Shown here in pieces: positions 1-6,120 of a stretch of 7,778 nucleotides of DNA (positions are counted from its first letter, which is position 1; each line of letters begins with the position of its first letter). The position numbers and the translations under genes were made by a program. This DNA is from Actinomycetes bacterium. GTDB taxonomy: Bacteria; Actinomycetota; Acidimicrobiia; Acidimicrobiales; RAAP-2. The notes beneath the pieces are model-generated. The model was not told the origin of the DNA, did not search any database, and saw only the letters and a list, made by a program, of their open reading frames with translations. Location: positions 1 to 7,778 of the forward strand of contig JAJYMD010000326.1 of NCBI GenBank assembly GCA_021787255.1, in the 5' to 3' direction.

Positions 1-563
1 CCGACGCCCTGCTTGTCGAGGGTCTCAGCCACGAGGACCTTGGCGAGCGTGGCGTTCTCCGCACGAGCGAGCATCCAGCCGGGCACGTAGCGGCTGAAGA
101 TGTCGATCACCACGTAGAGGTAGTAGTAGCTCCACTTCTCGGGGCCGAGGAGCTTGGAGATGTCCCAGCTCCAGACCTCGTTCGGCTGGGTGGCCACGAG
201 CTCGGGCTTCTTCTTCGCTGGATGCGTCGCCTGCCGGCGGCGTTCGCCCACCTCTGTGTGCTCGCGAAGCACCCGGTACATGGTGGAGACCGATCCCAAG
301 TAGCGGCCCTCGTCGAGCAGCTTCGCGTACACGGTGGCTGGCGCCTCGTCGACGTGCCCGTCGCTGTTCAAGACCGCTCGGAGCTCTTTGCGCTCGACCT
401 CGGAGAGGGCCCGGGGCTGGGGCGCGGGCACGCGCTCGGGCCTGGGCGGTGCGGGCGACTTGCGGTGCCGGCGGTAGTGACGGGCCCGAGGCTCACCCAG
501 CGCCGCGCACGCCGCCTTCACGCCGACGACCGGTGCCAGTTCTGCGATCGCCTCGTCGATCAC
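1..563 (-). CDS. IS3-family transposase OrfB, integrase core (3' part beyond window)
   Basis: This is the catalytic subunit of an IS3-type transposase; it cuts and joins the element ends. 187 residues are visible from a GTG start at 563, and the rest lies beyond base 1. An HTH_21-type region with [15 protein letters not shown] covers residues 88-102. The rve integrase core follows, with [12 protein letters not shown] at 129-140 and [15 protein letters not shown] at 150-164. D134 in SWDIS matches the first residue of the family DDE triad; the second Asp and the Glu should lie past the window edge. The start is chosen because GTG (563-561) overlaps the orfA stop as GTGA and has a purine-rich GAGAGGGG 9 bases upstream. 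OrfB is in the -1 frame relative to orfA, as usual in IS3, but I see no A-rich slippery heptamer at the junction, so coupled reinitiation seems likelier than frameshifting. The family call is firm; whether the gene is intact cannot be judged. Confidence 0.93.
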   Translation of the reverse strand, partial: MIDEAIAELAPVVGVKAACAALGEPRARHYRRHRKSPAPPRPERVPAPQPRALSEVERKELRAVLNSDGHVDEAPATVYAKLLDEGRYLGSVSTMYRVLREHTEVGERRRQATHPAKKKPELVATQPNEVWSWDISKLLGPEKWSYYYLYVVIDIFSRYVPGWMLARAENATLAKVLVAETLDKQGV

Positions 564-1009
564 CTGGTCTCGCCCCTCTCGTCCAGCGCGCTGTCGGTGG
601 CGAGCTGCTCCAACAGCGCTGAGAGTTTTCCCTGGACCTCGATCACCTTGCGGGCCTTGTCGAGGTCGGAGACGAGCTTCTCGTTCTTCTTCTTCAGCGT
701 CGCGATCTCCCGGTCCCGGGGATCGGCGGGCTGGCGACCCGAAGACCGGCCGAGCGCCTCGTGGGCGCCCTGGCCCGCCTGGCGGCGCCACTCGGTGACG
801 AGCGAGCTGTAGAGGCCTTCTCTTCGCAGCAGGGCACCCTTCTCCGTCTTGGACAGGTGCTCGTACTCAGCGAGGATCCTCGCCTTGTAGTTGGCCGAGA
901 AACGCCGGGGCGGCCTCGCGCGTTCGGGGACTTCGGGGTCCGGGTCGGTGTGGTTCGTCACGGCGCCATCGTGGCGCGCGTCAACGGCGTGGTTGGTCGT
1001 GGTGGTCAT
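560..1009 (-). CDS. IS3-family transposase OrfA (HTH DNA-binding subunit)
   Basis: OrfA of an IS3-type element, 149 residues; it binds the terminal inverted repeats and works with OrfB. A helix-turn-helix region covers about residues 36-76, with [16 protein letters not shown] followed by [20 protein letters not shown], typical of the IS3 transposase_8 fold. Residues 97-135 ([20 protein letters not shown] and on) look like the leucine-zipper coiled coil that mediates multimerisation in this family. The first 30 residues are low-complexity, so translation could begin later. ATG 1009 has a GGGGAAGG purine tract 11 bases upstream. The TGA stop overlaps the orfB GTG, so the two are probably translationally coupled. 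Confidence 0.92.
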   Translation of the reverse strand: MTTTTNHAVDARHDGAVTNHTDPDPEVPERARPPRRFSANYKARILAEYEHLSKTEKGALLRREGLYSSLVTEWRRQAGQGAHEALGRSSGRQPADPRDREIATLKKKNEKLVSDLDKARKVIEVQGKLSALLEQLATDSALDERGETR

Positions 1010-1061
1010 TCTGGGGAGTTCCTTCCCCGCCCTCTCAGCTCAACGAATCGGGAGTCCGATC

Positions 1062-1112
1062 TGTCACTTGCCAGTCCCAAGGGACCACCCCGTTGCCAGC
1101 AACATGGGACCA
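1062..1112 (-). repeat. IS21 terminal repeats, istB end (two copies)
   Basis: The two copies are at 1068-1087 and 1093-1112, 25 bases apart start to start. On the minus strand they read TGGTCCCTTGGGACTGGCAA and TGGTCCCATGTTGCTGGCAA. They are inverted relative to the three copies at the other end. These are the expected IstA binding sites. The outer copy is the more diverged in its centre. Confidence 0.88.
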
Positions 1113-1166
1113 CCTCGCGCCCACCGCAGCCGGCGATCGTGATGATCGTGGCGGCCGGTCGGAGTG

Positions 1167-1973
1167 TCAAGCGCGTCGGCTGCGGCCGGACCGCGCTGCG
1201 TCGCTCTGTGGCCGTGGTTCGAGGGTCGGCTTCTCGTTCGGTCGATAGGACTCGCCTTCGATGACGAGCTCCCACGCCGCGCTCTTCAGGCGGTCGACGG
1301 CCGACTGGGCGAGCATGGGATCGGCCATCATCGCCAGCCACTCGCTCGGGTCCCTATTCGAGGTCAAGACCGTCGCCGCACGGCGGTGGCGCTCGACGCA
1401 GAGCTCGTAGACATCCGCGGTCTCGAGGGCATCGAGTGCCGCCAGCGCGAAGTCATCGAGGATGAGCAGATCGATGCCGATGAGCTTGCGCATCTCAGCG
1501 TCATAACTCGCGTCGAGACGTGCGGCCTTCAATCGTTTGAGCAGTTTGTCTGCACGTTCGAAGTGCACACCGATGCGCCGTCGACACGCGATGTGACCGA
1601 GCGCGGTCGCCAGGAAGGTCTTGCCGACACCGACCGGTCCCAAGATCAACGCGTTCTGTGCGGCATCGACGAAGCGCATCGAGCAGAGCTCGGACCACAC
1701 GGCCTTGTCGAAGGTGACCTTCGCGTCGGCGTCCCATGCGTCGAGGTGCATCGTCGCATCGAGCTTGGCATTTCGCGCCCGCCTCCCCGCAGACGAGGCG
1801 TCGCGCCGCTGGACCTCGTCTGAGAACAGCTGCTCCAAGAACTCGGCGTGGGAGAGGTCGTGGGTCCGGGCCAGGGCCAGCCGCTCCGGCATGGTGTCGA
1901 GGAGCTGTCCGAGCTTCAAGGATCGCATGAGGGAGCGCAGTTCGGCAGAGACGCCCGGAGCCGGCGCGCTCAT
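1167..1973 (-). CDS. istB: IS21 helper protein IstB, AAA+ ATPase
   Basis: IstB is the AAA+ ATPase that helps IstA choose target DNA and stimulates strand transfer. From ATG 1973 it is 268 residues, close to the usual 250-270. The N-terminal helical region has LKLGQLLDTMPERLALARTH at about 19-38, typical of IstB. Walker A is GPVGVGKT at 112-119, Walker B LLILDD at 169-174, and a sensor-like TSNR sits at 204-207 before DPSEW. The frame is open upstream to 2054, but ATG 1973 is preferred: it overlaps the istA TGA as ATGA, has AGAAGG 7 bases upstream, and yields the family N-terminus. The Arg/Ser-rich tail (residues 256-268) is non-specific. The family identification is secure and the protein appears intact. 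Confidence 0.95.
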   Translation of the reverse strand: MSAPAPGVSAELRSLMRSLKLGQLLDTMPERLALARTHDLSHAEFLEQLFSDEVQRRDASSAGRRARNAKLDATMHLDAWDADAKVTFDKAVWSELCSMRFVDAAQNALILGPVGVGKTFLATALGHIACRRRIGVHFERADKLLKRLKAARLDASYDAEMRKLIGIDLLILDDFALAALDALETADVYELCVERHRRAATVLTSNRDPSEWLAMMADPMLAQSAVDRLKSAAWELVIEGESYRPNEKPTLEPRPQSDAARSGRSRRA

Positions 1974-3526
1974 TGTCCGACCTTCTTGGACGAAAAGGCC
2001 GATGCGTCGCGTGCGAAGCGTCCCTGGACGATGACACCATTGGCGCGGCGCCACTCCTCGGGTGCATCCTCACGTGCCCGCTCCAACATGCGGCTGACGA
2101 GGTTCACGTCGATCGCTTCGGCATCGAGCGCGCGCCGGCACGCCGCGTCGAGTCGGGCGTCGCCCCACTTCTTGGCCAGTCCCAAGAGCCGGTAGACCTG
2201 CCGCATCTTGGTCCAGGGCAGAGGTGAGTCGAGGAGGGCCGCGGCGTAGGTGCCGACGGCCGGACCGATCTCGGCGGCCCGGCGAGTGAGCGACTCGATG
2301 TCGCGCATCGCGTAGGCCTCGGTGCCCGGCGGGTAGTCCGCAGGATCGCTGGAACGCCGGCCAGGAGCCATCTTTGGGTGCAGTTTTACGAGCTCGCCGT
2401 GCAAGTAGAACTTCACCGTGGTCGAGTCCCGACGCACGCGAAGGGTCTTGCCACGCAGCGTGTAGTTGACGCTGTAGAGGGCCTTGCCCGTCTCGCAGTG
2501 GAAGTCGCGGTGGACCTTGGCTGTCGACCACACTGGCGTGTCGAACGGCGTGGCCGGACGCGCCAAGAGCAGTGCGAGCTCTTCTGCCCTGAAGTGCTCC
2601 ACCGGACGCAGCTGAGTCGTGCCGTGGATGCGCATGCCCGCGGTCGTCATGCACCAGGTCTCTGCACGGCAACGGACGTCGGTGAGGTCCATGAACTCTT
2701 CGCCCTTGAAGAAGTTTGTGCGCACATAGGGCACGACCCGTTCCACGCGTGGTTTGTCCGTCGGAGTTCGCACACGGGCTGCATCGATGACGAAGCCCCG
2801 GGACTGCGCGTACTCGATGAAGACGTCGTTGAACCGGGGCGCGGTGTTCTCCGCCTCGATGATGATCGAGGACATGTTGTCGGGAATTGCGACCGGGAAG
2901 ACGCCACCGAAGAACCCCCACGCCGCTTCGAAGCCACGGATCACCTCTTCGGTCGTCTGGAGGAACGTCGGCCAGACGAACATGTGCCGGGAATAGCACG
3001 CGGTGAAGATGAGCCCATAGCACACGCGACGCCGCTCGCCGTCGGGGACGAGACCGAGCCTTCCGAAGTCGACTTGCAGCTCGCGACCGGGCGGTGGATC
3101 GTCGACGCGCACCGTCGGCTTCCTGCGTCCCGTCCCGCAGCGCTCGACGCAGTAGCGCGCGAGCGTGCGATGCGGGACCTCCACGCCGCGCCGGGCGAGG
3201 AGGATCCCGATCTTCACCACGGTGAGGTCGGCCTCCACCCACTTCTTGATCTGGTCGTGCTCTGAGACGAGCGTGCGCCACGCCTCGCCGTGGCCGTCCG
3301 TTCGATGAGGGCGCACTGCTTCGACGACCTGACCGATCAGCTCGTCGGTGAGCTGTGCCTCGCTGCTCGAGCGATCCAGCCCGGCTACGGCGCCAGCTGC
3401 GATGTAGCGCCTCGCCGTCTTGCGATCGACCCCGACGGCACGGGCGATCGTCCGCTCGCCCTCACCTCTCAACCACCGGCGGAGTGCCTCTTTCACCTGC
3501 ATCACCGTGACCTCCCTGAACGCCAT
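1970..3526 (-). CDS. istA: IS21 transposase IstA (DDE family)
   Basis: IstA binds the terminal repeats and catalyses transposition. It has 518 residues, normal for IS21. An N-terminal HTH is at about 22-42 (EGERTIARAVGVDRKTARRY), followed by a second DNA-binding region to about 130. The rve catalytic core runs from about 145 to 270. Probable DDE residues are D153 in LQVDFG, D216 in AIPDN and E262 in RVERVV, so the triad looks intact. A C-terminal Mu-type beta-barrel-like region includes YSVNYTLRGKTLRVRRD at about 351-367. ATG 3526 has GGAGGAGG 4-5 bases upstream. An internal ATG at 3502, with GGGAGG upstream, would give the shorter MQVKEALRRW start that resembles other IstA proteins, so the exact start is uncertain. 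It overlaps istB by four bases, indicating coupled translation. Confidence 0.96.
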   Translation of the reverse strand: MAFREVTVMQVKEALRRWLRGEGERTIARAVGVDRKTARRYIAAGAVAGLDRSSSEAQLTDELIGQVVEAVRPHRTDGHGEAWRTLVSEHDQIKKWVEADLTVVKIGILLARRGVEVPHRTLARYCVERCGTGRRKPTVRVDDPPPGRELQVDFGRLGLVPDGERRRVCYGLIFTACYSRHMFVWPTFLQTTEEVIRGFEAAWGFFGGVFPVAIPDNMSSIIIEAENTAPRFNDVFIEYAQSRGFVIDAARVRTPTDKPRVERVVPYVRTNFFKGEEFMDLTDVRCRAETWCMTTAGMRIHGTTQLRPVEHFRAEELALLLARPATPFDTPVWSTAKVHRDFHCETGKALYSVNYTLRGKTLRVRRDSTTVKFYLHGELVKLHPKMAPGRRSSDPADYPPGTEAYAMRDIESLTRRAAEIGPAVGTYAAALLDSPLPWTKMRQVYRLLGLAKKWGDARLDAACRRALDAEAIDVNLVSRMLERAREDAPEEWRRANGVIVQGRFARDASAFSSKKVGQ

Positions 3527-3530
3527 GGGG

Positions 3531-3538
3531 CCTCCTCC
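3531..3538 (-). promoter_or_regulatory. Ribosome binding site of istA
   Basis: On the minus strand the sequence reads GGAGGAGG shortly before ATG 3526. It is the best Shine-Dalgarno match near this gene and favours 3526 over the internal ATG at 3502. Confidence 0.65.
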
Positions 3539-3558
3539 GCGTCGGCTTCGGAGGCCCA

Positions 3559-3576
3559 GCCGAGTGATTCCTCGGC
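3559..3576 (-). other. Stem-loop in the istA leader
   Basis: GCCGAG at 3559-3564 and CTCGGC at 3571-3576 form a perfect 6-base stem with a 6-base loop. It lies between the innermost terminal repeat and the istA start, so it would be in the istA mRNA leader if transcription begins in the repeat array. A role in limiting transposase expression or read-through from outside is possible but not shown. Confidence 0.35.
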
Positions 3577-3598
3577 CGGCGTTGGTGGATGGTCAGGG

Positions 3599-3682
3599 TG
3601 GTCCCATAACTGGCAACGAAAGTGGTCCCATGCCGCTGGCAAAACTGCCCGTCAGCTGGTCCCATGTGGCTGGCAAACGACA
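3599..3682 (+). repeat. IS21 terminal repeats, istA end (three copies)
   Basis: Three copies in direct orientation lie at 3599-3616 (TGGTCCCATAACTGGCAA, two bases shorter), 3623-3642 (TGGTCCCATGCCGCTGGCAA) and 3657-3676 (TGGTCCCATGTGGCTGGCAA). The outermost is followed by ACGACA, whose complement TGTCGT is the element tip. Start-to-start spacings are 24 and 34 bases. These are the likely IstA binding sites, and the promoter of istA may overlap them. Confidence 0.88.
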
Positions 3683-3718
3683 GCAGCAGAACACTCGTCA
3701 GGACCCCGCCTCACTCGT

Positions 3719-3734
3719 CGCCGTCTGGACGGCG
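3719..3734. promoter_or_regulatory. Inverted repeat upstream of the sigma factor gene
   Basis: CGCCGTC at 3719-3725 and GACGGCG at 3728-3734 are perfect 7-base arms separated by TG. It lies 58 bases before the sigma gene, in the 110-base interval between the IS21 end (3682) and ATG 3793. It could be an operator for the sigma operon or the terminator hairpin of a gene displaced by the insertion. There is no T-run after it. I see nothing else definite in 3683-3780. Confidence 0.35.
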
Positions 3735-3781
3735 CCATCCGCAGGTTCACACGGGTGGTAACTCGGAGCAGAATCCGGACT

Positions 3782-3787
3782 TATACA
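3782..3787 (+). promoter_or_regulatory. Possible -10 element for a leaderless sigma operon transcript
   Basis: TATACA is an AT-rich hexamer in GC-rich surroundings and ends 5 bases before ATG 3793. If it is a -10 box, transcription would begin at or next to the A of ATG, giving a leaderless mRNA, which is common in actinobacteria. This fits the absence of a convincing Shine-Dalgarno there. No good TTGACA-like -35 is present at the normal distance. GGTAAC at 3757-3762 resembles an ECF-type -35 element, but its spacing to TATACA is 19 bases. Confidence 0.35.
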
Positions 3788-3792
3788 GAGTG

Positions 3793-4413
3793 ATGGCGAG
3801 GGATCAGCTGCGTGTGGATCGGGAGGCAGCGTTCGTCGCGCTGTTCGACGCCCACTACGGCAAGATCCTGGCCTTCGCGACGAGGCGCATCGGGCCCGAC
3901 ATCGCCAAGGATGTCGTGGCGGACACGTTCGTCACCGCATGGTTGAGGCTCGAGGACCTGCGGGGCGACCCCCTGGTGTGGCTGTACGGACTCGCGAGGG
4001 GGGCGCTGGCCAATCACCGCCGTAGGCTCCTTCGCGCCCAGCACCTCTCCGACCGGGCCGAACGGCTTTCGGCGCCCCGTGAAGGAGGCGACCCGGCGGA
4101 CGACGTCGCGTGGCGGGACTCGTTCGCCTCTGCCTTCGGCCAACTCGCCGAAACCGACCGTGAGGTGCTGCGCCTCGTCGCCTGGGAAGGCCTCGACACT
4201 GACGCGGCGGCAGCGGTCCTCGGATGCTCGGCTGGCGCCTTCAAGGTGCGGCTCTACCGCGCTCGTCGACGCCTGCGTCGCTATCTCCGGCTCGATAGCG
4301 GTGTCACCCGCGCCATGAGGACCACAGATCCTGCCGGCGCCGTTACGCCCAAGGTCAACCCGCCGCAAGGATTCTTGGCGCCTGCTGTCTCCAAGGAGCT
4401 CCCATGCCCATGA
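3793..4413 (+). CDS. ECF-type RNA polymerase sigma factor (sigma-70 family)
   Basis: This alternative sigma factor directs RNA polymerase to a small regulon, probably including its own operon. It has 206 residues from ATG 3793. Sigma region 2 is at about 14-80 (FVALFDAHYGKILAFATRRI, then DVVADTFVTAWLRLEDL and WLYGLARGALANHRRR). A linker follows, then sigma region 4 at about 114-166 with LAETDREVLRLVAWEGL and the HTH DAAAAVLGCSAGAFKVRLYRARRRLRRYL. There is no region 3, which is the ECF layout. A tail of about 40 residues follows region 4 (167-206). GTG 3790 is an alternative start. The frame is open back into the IS21 end, but that extension has no sigma-like content. It overlaps the next gene by 10 bases, the classical arrangement of a sigma factor with its membrane regulator. 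The ECF subgroup cannot be assigned by eye. Confidence 0.93.
   Translation: MARDQLRVDREAAFVALFDAHYGKILAFATRRIGPDIAKDVVADTFVTAWLRLEDLRGDPLVWLYGLARGALANHRRRLLRAQHLSDRAERLSAPREGGDPADDVAWRDSFASAFGQLAETDREVLRLVAWEGLDTDAAAAVLGCSAGAFKVRLYRARRRLRRYLRLDSGVTRAMRTTDPAGAVTPKVNPPQGFLAPAVSKELPCP
4393..4398 (+). promoter_or_regulatory. Ribosome binding site of the propeller gene
   Basis: AAGGAG lies inside the 3' end of the sigma gene, 5 bases before ATG 4404 and 11 bases before the in-frame ATG 4410. It favours 4404, although starting at 4410 would give a classical ATGA overlap with the sigma stop at 4411-4413. The two starts differ by two residues. Confidence 0.7.
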
Positions 4414-6107
4414 CCTGGCCAGCCGAAATGGTCGACGCCGAGGTTGCCCGTCACAATCCGGTCCATAGCGACCTCACGCACGCCGTGCGCAGCGCGGAGG
4501 CAATCGAGCTCCTCTCTCATATCCTCGACCTCGACTACCAAGGCGCCGTCGACGCCGAGCCCGGAGCTGCCCCGGCCCGTCCGACCCCTCAGGTGGAAGA
4601 CCAGCCGGGCGTCTGGACCAGAGGGGCGTACCGGCGCTGGATCGCACCTCGACCGAAGCTCGTGCTCGCCGCCGCGACCCTGCTCGTCGTCGGCGCCGTG
4701 GCCGGGACGCTCGCATCGCTGGGAGGCGGCGGGCTCAGCCGGCCCTTCAAGACGTCCTGGCGGCCCGCACACCCGCTTGCGGCGCCGGAGAAGGCGGTAG
4801 AACGCTCCGGCACTTGGCGGCTCGTCGATGCCCTGCTCACCGGCACCTGGCAACAGAACGTCTACGGCCCGCCTCCCGGGTGGTTCTCGTGCTCGCCGGG
4901 TGGTTCCTGCTTCGTGCTCGCCGGCAAGTATCCGTCGGTCAGAGCCGGCGCCCCACTCCTTTCGGAGTCCTTGTACGTCAGTGGTGACCAGGGGGCAACT
5001 TGGGCGGCGTTCCCGTTGCCCGCCGGACTCGTGCCCACGACGCCGCTCGAGTGCAGCGGTCCGCAGTGGTGTGCCGCCGGTGCGACGTTCAACGGCCAGC
5101 CGGCACTCGCGATCACCCGCAATGGGGGCCACTCGTTCACGGTCGACCCATTGCCCACAGGGGTGGGAACCCTGTTCGGCCTCGCTTGCCCGGCGACAGC
5201 CGTGTGTGAAGGGCTCACCGCGGCATCGACTTCGGGGACAACACCGGTCGACGCCACCTTCCTCGTGATCAACAACGGCGGATCGACCTTCCACGACGAA
5301 GCCATCGTCGCCGGTGAGTCGATGACCCACCTTGCATGCATCTCGGCCACAGACTGCACGGTCGTCGGACAGACGGATGCAGCACCGTCAGCAGTCTCGG
5401 CCGTCACGACCGACCAGGGCCGCACGTGGAAGGCGGGATCCCTTCCGGCCGGCTTCGGGATCGACAGGTGGAACTCGCTGGCGTGCCCTGACGAACGCCA
5501 CTGCTTTGTGACCGGACAGGTCCCGATGCGAGTCAAGAACCCGCCGATCTGCTCGACACTGAACTCCCAGAGCCCGACGCAGGCGACGACACAGACTCTT
5601 CCGAACATGAGCTCGCAGGTAGCGGCGATCTCGAAGAAGGAGACCGAGATTCTGTTTGCCGAGGTTGCGAAGCAGACCACAGTCAACTTGGCCACATGCC
5701 GCAACGGGATCTCGAGCTTCGGTGACGTCGCCTCGAGCAAGGACGGTGGGCTGACCTGGACGCCCGAGATGCTGCCGAGCGATGTGCCAGGGCCTTCTCT
5801 CACAGGGCTGTCGTGCCCGACGGCGACAGAGTGCTGGACCGGGGGGCAAGAGGCGGTTCCCGTGACGCTCAAAGGCGGCGGGATCGACATGGGATCTCCG
5901 GTCCTCATCGGTACGACGGACGGCGGGGCGACGTGGTCCAAGGTCGTCTTCACCGTCCCCTCGACAGCTCCAAACCTGACAAGCCAGACCTACCTTTCGA
6001 TGGGCTCGGTCACATGCCCTACAGCGAATGTGTGCCTGGCGAGAGGAATGGCTGCGCAGAGCGCTCGTTACGCACCGGTCTACAGCCTCATCAAACCGCG
6101 CAACTGA
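4404..6107 (+). CDS. Single-pass membrane protein with extracytoplasmic Asp-box beta-propeller; candidate anti-sigma/sensor
   Basis: This is a 567-residue protein I cannot name. Residues 1-80 are hydrophilic and contain no cysteine. RRWIAPRPK then precedes one membrane segment at about 85-106 (LVLAAATLLVVGAVAGTLAS); positive charges before it predict N-terminus inside and C-terminus outside. The exterior part has six Asp-box (BNR) motifs: SGDQGATW 193-200, TRNGGHSF 238-245, INNGGSTF 289-296, TTDQGRTW 335-342, SKDGGLTW 445-452 and TTDGGATW 504-511. Seven C-x5-C pairs alternate with these (163/169, 217/223, 262/268, 312/318, 361/367, 471/477, 538/544), usually followed by a Gly, suggesting a seven-bladed propeller with one short disulfide loop per blade. 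C383 and C432 lie in a long insert before pair six. All 16 cysteines are extracytoplasmic. Overlap with the sigma gene suggests the cytoplasmic part binds the sigma factor. It lacks the HxxxCxxC zinc motif of ZAS anti-sigma proteins, so that role is inferred. Confidence 0.85.
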   Translation: MPMTWPAEMVDAEVARHNPVHSDLTHAVRSAEAIELLSHILDLDYQGAVDAEPGAAPARPTPQVEDQPGVWTRGAYRRWIAPRPKLVLAAATLLVVGAVAGTLASLGGGGLSRPFKTSWRPAHPLAAPEKAVERSGTWRLVDALLTGTWQQNVYGPPPGWFSCSPGGSCFVLAGKYPSVRAGAPLLSESLYVSGDQGATWAAFPLPAGLVPTTPLECSGPQWCAAGATFNGQPALAITRNGGHSFTVDPLPTGVGTLFGLACPATAVCEGLTAASTSGTTPVDATFLVINNGGSTFHDEAIVAGESMTHLACISATDCTVVGQTDAAPSAVSAVTTDQGRTWKAGSLPAGFGIDRWNSLACPDERHCFVTGQVPMRVKNPPICSTLNSQSPTQATTQTLPNMSSQVAAISKKETEILFAEVAKQTTVNLATCRNGISSFGDVASSKDGGLTWTPEMLPSDVPGPSLTGLSCPTATECWTGGQEAVPVTLKGGGIDMGSPVLIGTTDGGATWSKVVFTVPSTAPNLTSQTYLSMGSVTCPTANVCLARGMAAQSARYAPVYSLIKPRN

Positions 6108-6120
6108 GTGAGCCCGCACG

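Larger units (their letters stand above)
1..1061 (-). mobile_element. IS3-type insertion sequence, 5' part (left portion outside window)
   Basis: This covers the orfA/orfB pair and the 52 bases upstream of orfA. The upstream terminal repeat must lie within 1010-1061, because the IS21-type end begins at 1062. A candidate terminus on the minus strand starts with TGAGCTGAGAGGGCGGGG near 1043, but without the other end it cannot be confirmed as an inverted repeat. The far end and the completeness of the element are unknown. Confidence 0.7.
1062..3682 (-). mobile_element. IS21-family insertion sequence, about 2.6 kb, apparently complete
   Basis: The element contains istA and istB in the order and overlap typical of IS21. 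The ends are seen directly: the first 26 bases at 1062-1087 (TGTCACTTGCCAG...) and the reverse complement of 3657-3682 (TGTCGTTTGCCAG...) match at 21 of 26 positions, and both start with TGTC. Extra internal copies of the same repeat lie at 1093-1112, 3599-3616 and 3623-3642, matching the multiple terminal repeats known for IS21. The flanks at 1052-1061 and 3683-3692 share no 4-8 base direct repeat, so the usual target duplication is absent. Both reading frames are open, so the element may be active. Confidence 0.92.

Noticed and set aside
1134..1148. CGATC-GTGAT-GATCG stem as a terminator of istB
   Set aside because: Only a 5-base stem with no T-run follows on the minus strand, so it is too weak to list as a feature.
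2070..3281. Long open frame (403 codons) overlapping istA on the same strand
   Set aside because: It is an Arg/Ala-rich translation in a shifted frame of istA, with no recognisable motif. IstA itself is intact across this region.
3599..3682. CRISPR-like direct repeats with short spacers
   Set aside because: There are only three copies with 4-14 base gaps and an inverted counterpart at 1068-1112, flanking istA/istB. These are IS21 terminal repeats.
3622..3792. N-terminal extension of the sigma factor from ATG 3622
   Set aside because: The extra 57 codons run through the IS21 terminal repeats, are low-complexity and have no sigma-like content. ATG 3793 gives a normal ECF N-terminus.
4281..5330. 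Antisense open frame across the sigma/propeller junction
   Set aside because: The composition is low-complexity Arg/Gly/Glu, and it spans two well-supported sense genes.
4862..5953. Long open frame (363 codons) antisense to the propeller gene
   Set aside because: It is a shadow of GC-rich coding sequence on the other strand. The sense frame has clear repeats, Asp boxes and regular cysteine spacing; the antisense frame shows no domain.
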